NCBI GenBank assembly: GCA_022776215.1
Contig: JALFIR010000058.1
Span: 1-12,333 of the forward strand
DNA length: 12,333 nucleotides
From: Colivicinus sp022776215
GTDB lineage: Bacteria; Bacillota_I; Bacilli_A; Erysipelotrichales; Erysipelotrichaceae
Direction of reading: 5' to 3'
Of the stretch, positions 6,099 to 12,158 are shown piece by piece. A model generated the notes under the pieces. It worked only from the letters and a program-made list of their open reading frames with translations, was not told where the DNA came from and made no database searches. The translations under genes and the position numbers were made by a program. The stretch's first letter is position 1, and each line of letters begins with the position of its first letter.

Positions 6099-7450
6099 AT
6101 GTTAAAAAGAAAAATAGAAGTTCAATTATTTCTTGGATAAAAAACGACAAAAAAACCTTACTAATTGACGGAGCAAGACAAGTAGGTAAAACTTTTGTTA
6201 TCCGAAAAGTTTTGCAAGAATTAGAATGTGATTATATAGAATTTAATCTTATTCAATCTCCAGAACTTGTACCATTATTGACAAATTCTCAATTGGTTGA
6301 TGATATGGTTACTAACCTCTCTTTATTTACGAACAAACCGTTTATTAAAGGTAAAACATTTATTTTCATTGATGAAATTCAGGAATTTAAAGAAATAGCT
6401 ACGAAAGTCAAATTTTGGGTCGATGAAGGTTCTTATCGATATGTGTTTAGTGGTTCTCTATTAGGCGTAGAATTAAAAAATATCGCTTCTGCCCCAGCAG
6501 GTTATTTAAAAACATTAACCATGTATCCTATGAATTTTGAAGAATTTCTTCAATTATTCAATTTTCCAGACTCACTAAAAGAATCATTATATAAATCTTT
6601 CAATGATAGAACTCCAGTTAATGAAGCTGTTCATAATCGTATGATGAAAATATTCAATACATATTTATGCGTAGGCGGTATGCCTAGCGCTGTGCAAAAA
6701 TTTAGTGATACTAAAAATCTTGAGTTGACAATGTCAGAACACCTAGATATAGTTACTCAGTATAAAAAGGATTTTACTAAATATGAAACTGAACAAAAAC
6801 ATATTTATTTAACAAGAATTTATGATTTGATACCTGCCGAGTTAAATAAGCCTAACAAAAGATTTATTTTTGCAGATATGAAGAAAGGTCTTCGCTATGA
6901 AAGAAGTTCAGAAGATTTTTTATGGCTATCTAATGCAGGAGTTGCACTACCAATATACAATGTATGCGAGCCTATGATTCCTCTTAAGATTAATGAAAAT
7001 AGCAGCCTATTTAAGTTCTTTTTATCAGATGTCGGAATGCTTACTACGCTATATGGAAAAGCATGTAAAATGCAATTATTAGCTGACAATCCAAACATAA
7101 ACTTTGGAGCTATCTATGAAAATGTTGTAGCCCAAGAATTAAAAAATCAAGGTTTCGCTCTATATTATTACAACACCAAACGTTTTGGAGAATTAGATTT
7201 CATTATTGAATACAATGGAAAAGTGCTTCCTATTGAAATTAAGAGTGGAAAAGACTATAAGCGTCATTGCGCACTTAACAATATTATGAAAGTATCAAAT
7301 TACTCTATAAACGAAGCCTTCATCTTTACGAATTACAATATCGAAGTCAATAATAATTATATTTATTATCCTATTTACATGTTAATGTTCTTAAACAACG
7401 TTGACGTAGTACTTCCCTCTATTGATTTTCCTGATTTATCTCATTTTTAA
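6099..7450 (+). pseudogene. DUF4143-type AAA+ ATPase with early frameshift
   Basis: With one missing base restored the protein begins MLKRK, continues RSSIISWIKNDKKTLLIDGA and is about 449 residues. Walker A is GARQVGKT (bases 6171-6194) and Walker B FIFIDE follows. The middle matches the AAA_14 domain, and the C-terminal part the DUF4143 domain with a nuclease-like GELDF...LPIEIKSG strand pair. Such proteins are common, poorly understood ATPases of bacteria. ATG 6099 has a good ribosome binding site but its frame stops at 6138-6140; the rest is read in the -1 frame and has no ordinary start until TTG 6212, which would drop Walker A. The shift falls in A-runs (6104-6108, 6110-6114), so slippage could still give some full-length protein; otherwise the gene is dead. 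A terminator follows at 7467-7492. Confidence 0.8.
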
Positions 7451-7466
7451 ATAATTCTTATGAAAG

Positions 7467-7492
7467 ATATGATTAAATAATCATATTTTTTT
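7467..7492 (+). terminator. Intrinsic terminator of the ATPase gene
   Basis: ATATGATTA (7467-7475) pairs with TAATCATAT (7478-7486) and runs into TTTTTT. The stem is AT-rich but the position, 17 bases after the stop codon, fits. Confidence 0.65.
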
Positions 7493-7511
7493 ACTATTTA
7501 TCTCAAATGAA

Positions 7512-7571
7512 ATTACAAAAAGAAAAAGAAGCATCTAAAGTTCTTAAGAACTTCAAACACTTCTTTGTAAT
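7512..7571. other. Palindrome-rich segment next to the left attachment site
   Basis: AAGTTCTTAAGAACTT (7538-7553) is a perfect 16-base palindrome. It is flanked by a second inverted repeat: ATTACAAA (7512-7519) and GAAG (7528-7531) against CTTCTTTGTAAT (7560-7571). The whole could fold into one long interrupted stem or bind a dimeric protein. It lies 16 bases outside the left copy of the rpsI-type att sequence. Confidence 0.5.
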
Positions 7572-7586
7572 CTCTTGTGTCAATAA

Positions 7587-7614
7587 ATTAACGCTTAGAG
7601 AAATGTGGTGCTCG
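7587..7614. repeat. Left attachment site (att), a diverged copy of the rpsI 3' end
   Basis: 28 bases beginning ATTAACGCTTAGAGAA match the end of rpsI (11228-11255) at 24 positions. Read on the minus strand the copy encodes RAPHFSKR-stop, against RAPQFSKR-stop in S9. Three of the four differences are silent and one gives Q to H, as expected for a sequence that came from a real rpsI gene. Similarity stops sharply on the inner side. It marks the left boundary of the integrated element. Confidence 0.8.
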
Positions 7615-7675
7615 AATCCGAGAGATTTGACGTTCTAAAAATGCGATAATTACGGGCTTTTTCGAATGCCAGGTG

Positions 7676-7747
7676 TTGATTTGCAACCTTATTGCAACTT
7701 TATTGCACCTACCTCAGTCAGTTCTCACGAGTTCTCAGGAGTTCACA
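7676..7747. repeat. Iterated integrase arm-type sites, left end
   Basis: Two sets of short direct repeats occur: TTTGCAACC, TTATTGCAAC and TTTATTGCAC at about 10-11 base spacing (7680-7708), and AGTTCTCACG, AGTTCTCAGG and AGTTCAC at 10-base spacing (7720-7746). CCTTATTGCAACTTTATTGC and GAGTTCTCAGGAGT recur exactly at the right end (11092-11111, 11133-11146) with almost the same distance between them. Helical-turn spacing and presence at both ends suggest arm-binding sites of the tyrosine recombinase. Confidence 0.6.
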
Positions 7748-7852
7748 AAACGAAATTTATCAGAAAATCAGAGATTTTTGCCTTCTTTTGAAACATACAT
7801 AATCAGGCCTATACGACCTGCAATTATGGTGAAAGGAGAACGAAATTTTAAT

Positions 7853-8668
7853 ATGAAAACCACAAAAATCATAGCAGTGGTTAACCAGAAAGGCGGAGTT
7901 GGTAAGACAACTACAGCCATGAATCTGGGCATAGGATTATCCAAGAATGGCTATAAAACATTGCTTGTTGATTTTTATCCACAGGGAGATTTAACCTGCT
8001 GCTTAGGATGGAAAGACAGCGATTCGCTAAATCTGACTACCTCTACCCTATTAATGAACACCATGAATAATAAGGAGACAGATTTTAATGAGCTAATCCT
8101 CCATCACAATGAAGGAGTTGACCTTATTCCTTCAAATATTGATCTGGCTTCTACAGAAGTAAATCTTATCCAGGCATTTACCAGGGAAACCATACTCAGG
8201 AACAGTTTAAATCAAATTAAGAATGATTACGATTATGTAATTATTGACTGTCCCCCTACTCTTGGCTTGTTAACGGTAAATGCATTAAGTGCAGCTACAG
8301 ATGTTATCATTCCAGTTCAGACACATTATTTATCAGCAAAAGGTATGACTAGATTAATAGGTTCGATCAGTCAGGTAAGAAATCATGTTAATCCTGATTT
8401 GAATATTGCCGGTATTTGTCTAACCTTATACGACGCCAGAACAAATATTGCTAAAAGCACTGTTGAAGCTGTTAAAGAAGGATTTGAGAAACATGTCAGA
8501 ATATTTAACACCATCATTCCTATGGGTATTAAGGCCAGTGAATCAGGAATCGATGGAAAAAGTGTTTATGAATATGCTAAGTCATCTGATGTTGCTGCAG
8601 CCTATAGCAAATTAACAAAAGAAGTTATCAATATAGCTCAGAAAAGCAAAACGGAACTAATGAGGTGA
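7853..8668 (+). CDS. parA: ParA/Soj-family partition ATPase
   Basis: From the ATG at 7853 the product has 271 residues, the usual size for Soj/ParA. The deviant Walker A is KGGVGKTT (13-20), Walker B is YVIIDCPP (128-135, D132), and the late ParA region GIKASESGIDGKSVYEY fits. It normally binds DNA and ATP as a dimer and moves a ParB-bound molecule; in integrative elements it helps keep the excised circle. The Walker A' segment reads VDFYPQGDLT, where almost all relatives have DPQ: D42 is tyrosine (codon TAT), so activity is uncertain. GAAAGGAG at 7831-7838 is 14 bases upstream, rather far; an in-frame ATG at 7826 lacks any site. The following gene, which should be parB, is broken. Confidence 0.85.
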   Translation: MKTTKIIAVVNQKGGVGKTTTAMNLGIGLSKNGYKTLLVDFYPQGDLTCCLGWKDSDSLNLTTSTLLMNTMNNKETDFNELILHHNEGVDLIPSNIDLASTEVNLIQAFTRETILRNSLNQIKNDYDYVIIDCPPTLGLLTVNALSAATDVIIPVQTHYLSAKGMTRLIGSISQVRNHVNPDLNIAGICLTLYDARTNIAKSTVEAVKEGFEKHVRIFNTIIPMGIKASESGIDGKSVYEYAKSSDVAAAYSKLTKEVINIAQKSKTELMR

Positions 8669-8672
8669 TGAC

Positions 8673-8851
8673 ATGGCTAAACTTAACCTTGGTCTTTCCT
8701 CTTATGAAGACAGCATCTTCTCGACTCACTTGGTAAGGATTTAGCAAGTTCTGCAAGCGATGTGACAGGTGATTTCGTAAAGAATACCGGCTCCGAAGCG
8801 ATCGAAGATTCGTTTAATAAAACCTTTGAAGAGCTGAATAAAAAGAAGTAA
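8673..8851 (+). pseudogene. Frameshifted small gene after parA (ParB-type N-terminus)
   Basis: An ATG at 8673, four bases after the parA stop and preceded by GAGGTGATG, starts MAKLNLGLSSYEDSIFS and stops at 8742-8744. Its beginning resembles the first residues of ParB-like proteins of integrative elements. From about 8715 the -1 frame carries a clear coding stretch (LLDSLGKDLASSASDVTGDF, then a Glu/Lys-rich end FEELNKKK) to TAA 8849-8851. A one-base loss joining the two frames would give a protein of about 59 residues. That is far too short for ParB, so either it is an internally deleted parB or a different small protein. Confidence 0.5.
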
Positions 8852-8853
8852 GA

Positions 8854-9153
8854 ATGGCAATGAAAGTCTATTCAGTATTAATGTTCATTACAGCTATAGC
8901 TTTTGGGCTTGTGTCAGTTTTGTTTCTATGTGGCGAAACCGGCTGGCTGCGCTCCTTTAAGATGGCCAGATATACCGATGAAAAAGCATATACAAAGTTG
9001 ATAGGTAAATCGCTGTTGTATATGGCATTTGTTATGATTATCAGTGGAATAGTAAATATTTTTACTAAAACTGTTTTTTCAATAATAATACTCGCCGGAG
9101 GTTGTATCGGTATATTCATTTTGCTTTGCAAAAAGGCTCGAAAGTTTTACTAA
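8854..9153 (+). CDS. Small membrane protein with three predicted helices
   Basis: The 99-residue product has three hydrophobic segments at about 4-26, 50-69 and 72-92. They are separated by a hydrophilic loop (WLRSFKMARYTDEKAYTK) and followed by a basic tail (KKARKFY). Size and layout recall DUF3784-like membrane proteins of Firmicutes, but the match is loose and I do not assign a function. The ATG follows the preceding stop by two bases; a second ATG two codons later is possible. It is probably co-transcribed with parA. No terminator is obvious after it. Confidence 0.65.
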   Translation: MAMKVYSVLMFITAIAFGLVSVLFLCGETGWLRSFKMARYTDEKAYTKLIGKSLLYMAFVMIISGIVNIFTKTVFSIIILAGGCIGIFILLCKKARKFY

Positions 9154-9479
9154 TATAATTACGCCGGCAGATAAGCGAAAAATTTTAACAGCCCGCCGTT
9201 AGAAATATATGTTATGCAGCGTTTTATTTTAATTCAACGGTGAAAGCATGAAAGAGATACTAAGAAAGGGATTCTCCATGCAAATCTGACAAATACATAG
9301 GTCTAAGATGAGTATCAAATCATAGTTCATCCTGCCAATCAGATATGACACTATAGTACGGCTTGGGTTTAATTGGAGAATACTGGAAAACATTGGAGAT
9401 GAAGTTGTGATATAATGATTTGGAAATCAGTCATGAGGCATGTTCTATGACTGAGAAAAATGTTTGGGAGTGGATTTGT
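9154..9479 (+). other. Intergenic region upstream of the lipoprotein gene
   Basis: No full gene is seen here. A 13-codon frame (9248-9289) starts with ATG after a GGTGAAAG-like site and might be a leader peptide or a leftover. A strong extended -10 promoter, TGATATAAT (9408-9416), lies near the right end with two TTGGAGA repeats before it but no good -35. The expected transcript starts near 9423. Confidence 0.5.
9408..9416 (+). promoter_or_regulatory. Extended -10 promoter of the lipoprotein gene
   Basis: TATAAT (9411-9416) is preceded by TG one base upstream, the extended -10 form that does not need a -35 box. The ribosome binding site GGGAG (9466-9470) and the ATG at 9480 follow. Confidence 0.6.
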
Positions 9480-10292
9480 ATGAAGAATAATAAATTATTT
9501 ACTATCTTACTGATGGTAGCACTACTTGTGTTTACTACAGCCTGTACAAAAGATGAACCTGAGGAAACTGTCAGTGAACCTGACCAGAATGAAACACAGC
9601 AGATTGTTGAAGAAAATTACGCTGATGAGGAATTCCTGAATGATTTTGTAAAGGCTCTTGTGGCAAGATGGGGGTATAAACCAGATTTTGAATATGAAGA
9701 AGGTTCATCTGATCATTTCAACTATTTCACAGAACTGGTTCAGATTGAACGCGATATTCTAAATAAGTACAGAAATGAAAAATTCCAGGATGCAGGACTG
9801 GCTGAACTTTGTAACAGCTATCTTGATGGTCTGGATCAGCAGGATGAAGCTTTATCCTATCTGATGAACAATTATGATGCATTCAGTGGTTTATGGCGTA
9901 CAGCAAGAGATCAGAGAGCTATCTGTATTAAGGCAATTTATGATGAAGTTTCCGGTTTCATAGTTCCAGCAGAATATGAATATGGACTCTATCATATGTT
10001 GACAGCTGCTTATATTTCTCAGAATTCAGATCAGGTTTACAGCTTATTAAACAGCGCCATTAAGAATGGTGACTATAAACTGGAAGGTTCAGTTTTATCA
10101 TTCAGTATTCTGAATACAACTGGTTTTGAATTCCGTGATTATCCAATCTACGCTGATTTATATGATAACGGCACTTATGTTTACTATGGAATATTTGAAC
10201 TGAATTCCTGGAAGCCAAATGAAGTCTGTGACTTTGTATTCGCTTTAGATCCAAGTATTGGATTCGATACAATTGAAATTACAGTAAACTAA
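9480..10292 (+). CDS. Predicted lipoprotein of unknown function
   Basis: The 270-residue protein starts MKNNKLFTILLMVALLVFTTAC. It has a short basic n-region, a hydrophobic core and a lipobox-like TTAC with Cys22 as the likely lipid anchor (T at -3 is unusual). Residues 23-45 are an acidic, Glu/Gln-rich linker. A helical domain (about 48-200) with many aromatic residues follows, and then a short beta-rich end (EFRDYPIYADLYDNGTYVYY, FELNSW, FDTIEITVN). It would sit on the outer face of the membrane. I do not recognise the domain. The ATG at 9480 is chosen because GGGAG is 9 bases upstream and the signal peptide starts there; a longer frame from 9420 adds an unlikely N-terminus. The gene is richer in CAG and CTG codons than the flanking chromosome and is probably cargo of the element. 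Confidence 0.75.
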   Translation: MKNNKLFTILLMVALLVFTTACTKDEPEETVSEPDQNETQQIVEENYADEEFLNDFVKALVARWGYKPDFEYEEGSSDHFNYFTELVQIERDILNKYRNEKFQDAGLAELCNSYLDGLDQQDEALSYLMNNYDAFSGLWRTARDQRAICIKAIYDEVSGFIVPAEYEYGLYHMLTAAYISQNSDQVYSLLNSAIKNGDYKLEGSVLSFSILNTTGFEFRDYPIYADLYDNGTYVYYGIFELNSWKPNEVCDFVFALDPSIGFDTIEITVN

Positions 10293-10305
10293 TTCAAAAT
10301 ATAGA

Positions 10306-10329
10306 TATTATCCTGAGCGCAGGATAATA
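10306..10329 (+). terminator. Stem after the lipoprotein gene, T tract missing
   Basis: TATTATCCTG (10306-10315), AGCG loop, CAGGATAATA (10320-10329): a perfect 10-bp stem 13 bases after the stop codon. Instead of T residues, the ISL3-type end (GGCTCTCC) follows immediately, so the IS may have inserted right behind the stem and separated it from its T tract. Confidence 0.5.
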
Positions 10330-10429
10330 GGCTCTCCAAAAATTATGGGGGAGAAGCCAAAATCCGTGGGGGAAACCATAAGGGAGAATGAAAAAATCTA
10401 TGGGGGACTCCGTGGGGGAGAGAAAGAAT

Positions 10430-10480
10430 AAAGAAGTCTGATAAGAGGAAGAAACAGCCTTGAATCAGACTTCTTTTTAT
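10430..10480. terminator. Terminator-like hairpin downstream of the ISL3-type transposase
   Basis: AAAGAAGTCTGAT (10430-10442) and ATCAGACTTCTTT (10464-10476) form a perfect 13-bp stem with a 21-base loop and T residues on the plus side. It can stop transcription from either direction and isolates the IS. Confidence 0.6.
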
Positions 10481-10486
10481 GTAGGA

Positions 10487-10843
10487 TTAATCGGATTTTT
10501 TCTTGTAAGGGCCTCTGGTTTCGCCCGGAGAATGGACCTGTTTTAAAGAACGAGGAACGGCTAAGATAGGAGGATTGTGCCGGTTAGCCCAAAGAAGACG
10601 GTTTCTAGTGTAATCGAAATTGGAAACACCATTGGAAACACGCTTAAGATCTTTAGGAACGTTATTGTAAGCTTCAGCCAGACCATTGGAAAGACGATGA
10701 AGAACTTCACTATTAAGATTAGAACGCTCCGCAGAGAGATAAATAAATGAGTTTATAATGCCAGTTCTGTGACGATATAAAGTATCAGCGAATTCTTTAA
10801 ACATGGAAATACCGCAATTATATTGACGCTTATTTTCTTCCAA
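10487..10843 (-). pseudogene. ISL3-family transposase, C-terminal 118 residues only
   Basis: The end of the DDE transposase is clear: RLSNGLAEAYNNVPKDLKRV, then SNFDYTRNRLLW, the typical SNG..E..N...K..KR...G..NF...R.R signature of ISL3 transposases with the last catalytic glutamate (E57 of this fragment). A full protein would have 400 or more residues; the front with both catalytic aspartates is lacking. The only start codon is a TTG at 10843 without ribosome binding site, so this is a remnant. The frame meets the headless integrase at 10844-10846 on the other strand. Confidence 0.8.
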
Positions 10844-10845
10844 TT

Positions 10846-11064
10846 ATGCAGGAATTCAATCTTAAGCAGACACCGCACTGCTGCAGACATACATGCATAT
10901 CATTACTTGCTGAAGCAAAGGTTGATCCAACTACTATCAAGAAGATTGTTGGTCATGCTGGAGCAATGTCATTAACGGAAAGAGTTTATACTCACCTTGA
11001 TCCAAGAGTTCTGGTGGATGCTGTCAACCAGATGTATCTTCCTGGAAATGATTCGCAGCCTTAA
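10846..11064 (+). pseudogene. Tyrosine recombinase (integrase), C-terminal 72 residues only
   Basis: The fragment holds the end of the catalytic domain: H11 and R14 in PHCCRH (box II), H37 in IVGHAGAMSLTERVYTHLD and the nucleophile Y48. The arm-binding and core-binding domains, the first catalytic Arg and the conserved Lys are missing because the frame is replaced upstream by the ISL3-type fragment. The first ATG has no ribosome binding site. In the intact element this enzyme would have cut and joined the att sites; the gene end lies 164 bases from the right att copy, the usual arrangement. Confidence 0.85.
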
Positions 11065-11096
11065 TGCTCGACTGTGGTGCTCGTCGCGCAGCCTTA
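11054..11096 (+). repeat. 33-base-spaced duplication at the integrase end
   Basis: CGCAGCCTTA occurs at 11054-11063, across the integrase stop, and again at 11087-11096 at the start of the arm-site block. Between them TGTGGTGCTCG (11073-11083) equals the inner 11 bases of the left att copy (7604-7614). This may be a relic of another recombination or tandem insertion. Confidence 0.45.
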
Positions 11097-11150
11097 TTGC
11101 AACTTTATTGCCACTTTAAGGCGAATTCTCAAGAGTTCTCAGGAGTACAA
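11092..11150. repeat. Iterated integrase arm-type sites, right end
   Basis: CCTTATTGCAACTTTATTGC (11092-11111) and GAGTTCTCAGGAGT (11133-11146) equal the block near the left end (7687-7706 and 7729-7742), in the same orientation and with one base difference in spacing. ATTCTCAAG, AGTTCTCAGG and AGTACAA form a 10-base-spaced series. Confidence 0.6.
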
Positions 11151-11168
11151 AAACTTCCGAAAAACATG

Positions 11169-11200
11169 AAAAAAGCCCCAAAAATGGGACTTTTCTCGAT
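11169..11200 (-). terminator. Terminator used by the rplM-rpsI operon, located inside the element
   Basis: On the minus strand AAAAGTCCCA and TGGGGCTTTT (11194-11171) form a 10-bp stem with one G-U pair, followed by further T residues (to 11169). On the plus strand the same pair would be a C-A mismatch, so it fits minus-strand transcripts better. It lies 35 bases after the rpsI stop, beyond the att core, so the element provides it. Confidence 0.7.
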
Positions 11201-11227
11201 AATTTCGTTTCTTGGTTTCTCGTTTCG

Positions 11228-11255
11228 ATTAACGTTTAGAGAATTGTGGAGCACG
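11228..11255. repeat. Right attachment site (att), 3' end of rpsI
   Basis: 28 bases covering the last eight codons and the stop of rpsI plus two bases match the left copy at 7587-7614 in 24 positions. The gene stays complete after insertion, as expected for elements that use the end of a conserved gene. Confidence 0.8.
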
Positions 11256-11633
11256 TCTAGCGCCCTTTAATCCATACTTCTTACGTTCTTTAGCACGAGA
11301 ATCACGAGTTAAGAATCCTGCAGACTTTAATACTGGTCTGTAATCTTCACCAACTTCAAGTAATGCTCTAGCGATACCATGACGCATAGCACCAGCTTGA
11401 CCAGTTAAACCACCGCCATAAACATTAATGTTTACGTCGAATTGACCCTCAGTGTTAGTAATAACAAGAGGTGATTTAACAACCATTCTCAAAACTTCTT
11501 GAGGAAGATATTGATCTAAAGTTTTTCCATTAACAGTAATAACACCAGTACCAGCTGTCATATAAACACGAGCTACTGATGACTTACGTCTACCTGTACC
11601 AAGGTAATTTACATTGTTCTTTTTCTTTGCCAT
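11229..11633 (-). CDS. rpsI: 30S ribosomal protein S9
   Basis: This is a complete 134-residue S9: LGTGRRKSSVARV near the start, the GGGLTGQAGAMRHGIARALL core, and the basic tail RAKERKKYGLKGARRAPQFSKR whose end reaches the P site of the small subunit. It is the second gene of the conserved rplM-rpsI operon; its ATG is 11 bases after the rplM stop, with AAGGAG directly following the TAA. The last codons are also the att site of the integrated element, and transcription stops at a hairpin in the element (11169-11200). There are no signs of decay. Confidence 0.97.
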   Translation of the reverse strand: MAKKKNNVNYLGTGRRKSSVARVYMTAGTGVITVNGKTLDQYLPQEVLRMVVKSPLVITNTEGQFDVNINVYGGGLTGQAGAMRHGIARALLEVGEDYRPVLKSAGFLTRDSRAKERKKYGLKGARRAPQFSKR

Positions 11634-11644
11634 TAGTATACTCC

Positions 11645-12073
11645 TTACTTAAGCTCCATAGGCTTTTGCGCAGCATGAGGGTGGTTAGCACCTTCATAAA
11701 CAAACAAATGAGTTCTCATACGATCACCCAACTTGTTATGTGGAAGCATACCTTGAATAGCATGTTCAACAAGCTCTACTGGATATTCTCTCTTCATTAA
11801 ACCAATACTTCTACTCTTTAAGCCACCTGGGAACATTGTGTGGTGATAGTAGATCTTCTTCTCTTCTTGGTCGCCACTGTAGACAACCTTTTCAGCATTG
11901 ATTACGATTACGTAATCTCCGCAATCAACATTTGGTGTGTAAGTTGGCTTATGCTTACCTCTTAATACAGCAGCAACCTTAGTTGCAAGTCTACCAAGAG
12001 TTTGGCCTTCTGCATCTATTACATACCATTCTTTTTTGACTTCTTCAGCTTTTAGCATTGTAGTCTGACGCAT
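11645..12073 (-). CDS. rplM: 50S ribosomal protein L13
   Basis: The complete 142-residue L13 is present: WYVIDAEGQTLGRLATKVA and LRGKHKPTYTPNVDCGDYV near the start, the YYHHTMFPGGLKS signature in the middle and a C-terminal VYEGANHPHAAQKP. It is an early assembly protein of the large subunit. It is the first gene of the operon with rpsI. AGAAGG with a spacing of about 10 bases precedes the ATG, and the 5' leader folds as in L13 leaders of Firmicutes, pointing to feedback control by L13 itself. Confidence 0.97.
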   Translation of the reverse strand: MRQTTMLKAEEVKKEWYVIDAEGQTLGRLATKVAAVLRGKHKPTYTPNVDCGDYVIVINAEKVVYSGDQEEKKIYYHHTMFPGGLKSRSIGLMKREYPVELVEHAIQGMLPHNKLGDRMRTHLFVYEGANHPHAAQKPMELK

Positions 12074-12094
12074 ATCTTTTTTACCTTCTTTCTT

Positions 12095-12127
12095 GTCTTA
12101 CCGGGACAGGAAGCATTTTATGCCCCA
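12095..12127 (-). ncRNA. L13-type ribosomal leader in the rplM-rpsI mRNA
   Basis: From the predicted start near 12123-12126 the minus-strand RNA reads GGGGCAUAAAAUGCUUCCUG then UCCC. GCAU and AUGC pair (12123-12120 with 12116-12113) and GGG pairs with CCC (12126-12124 with 12105-12103) around a small internal loop. Place, size and shape fit the L13 leader known upstream of rplM in Firmicutes; assignment from memory of that family, not from a covariance search. Confidence 0.55.
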
Positions 12128-12129
12128 TT

Positions 12130-12158
12130 ATTATAAGAAAGCTAACTATATTTTTCAA
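12130..12158 (-). promoter_or_regulatory. Promoter of the rplM-rpsI operon
   Basis: TTGAAA (12158-12153), exactly 17 bases, then a perfect TATAAT (12135-12130) on the minus strand. The start is expected near 12123, giving a leader of about 50 bases. Confidence 0.85.

Larger units (their letters stand above)
10330..10843 (-). mobile_element. ISL3-type IS fragment (3' part)
   Basis: It begins with GGCTCTCC (10330-10337), similar to the GGCTCT start of ISL3-family inverted repeats. A non-coding zone follows with four TGGGGGA motifs (10346, 10367, 10401, 10413), then a hairpin and the transposase tail. The other end is missing: at about 10844 the sequence changes into the integrase gene without an IS end. 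Confidence 0.65.
7587..11255. mobile_element. Decayed integrative element inserted at the 3' end of rpsI
   Basis: The boundaries are the two copies of the rpsI 3' end (7587-7614 and 11228-11255). Inside lie matching arm-type repeat blocks at both ends, ParA, a frameshifted small gene, a membrane protein, a lipoprotein, an ISL3-type fragment and the 3' part of a tyrosine recombinase that reads towards the right att site, the usual place of an integrase gene. Codon use inside (more CAG, CTG and GGA) differs from the flanking AT-rich genes. No relaxase, replication or capsid gene is seen, and the integrase lacks its front, so it is probably a fixed remnant of an ICE, IME or prophage-like element that once could excise. 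Confidence 0.75.

Noticed and set aside
6895..7098. Minus-strand open frame of 67 codons inside the ATPase gene
   Set aside because: It is a shadow of the DUF4143 region with no start signals.
7604..7625. tRNA-like T-arm (CTCGAATCCGAG) at the left att site
   Set aside because: No acceptor stem, anticodon arm or D arm is found around it, and the segment is explained as an rpsI-derived att copy plus neighbouring bases.
7676..7747. CRISPR-like short repeats
   Set aside because: The repeats are about 10-11 bases with no unique spacers and no cas genes; arm-type integrase sites fit better.
8868..9131. Minus-strand open frame of 87 codons opposite the small membrane protein
   Set aside because: The plus frame has clear membrane segments and follows parA directly; the minus frame has no ribosome binding site and no neighbours in its direction.
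11064..11270. Plus-strand open frame of 68 codons running into rpsI
   Set aside because: It covers arm-type repeats, the operon terminator and the rpsI end in antisense; not a gene.
11579..11800. Plus-strand open frame of 73 codons across rplM and rpsI
   Set aside because: It is antisense to two certain ribosomal protein genes.
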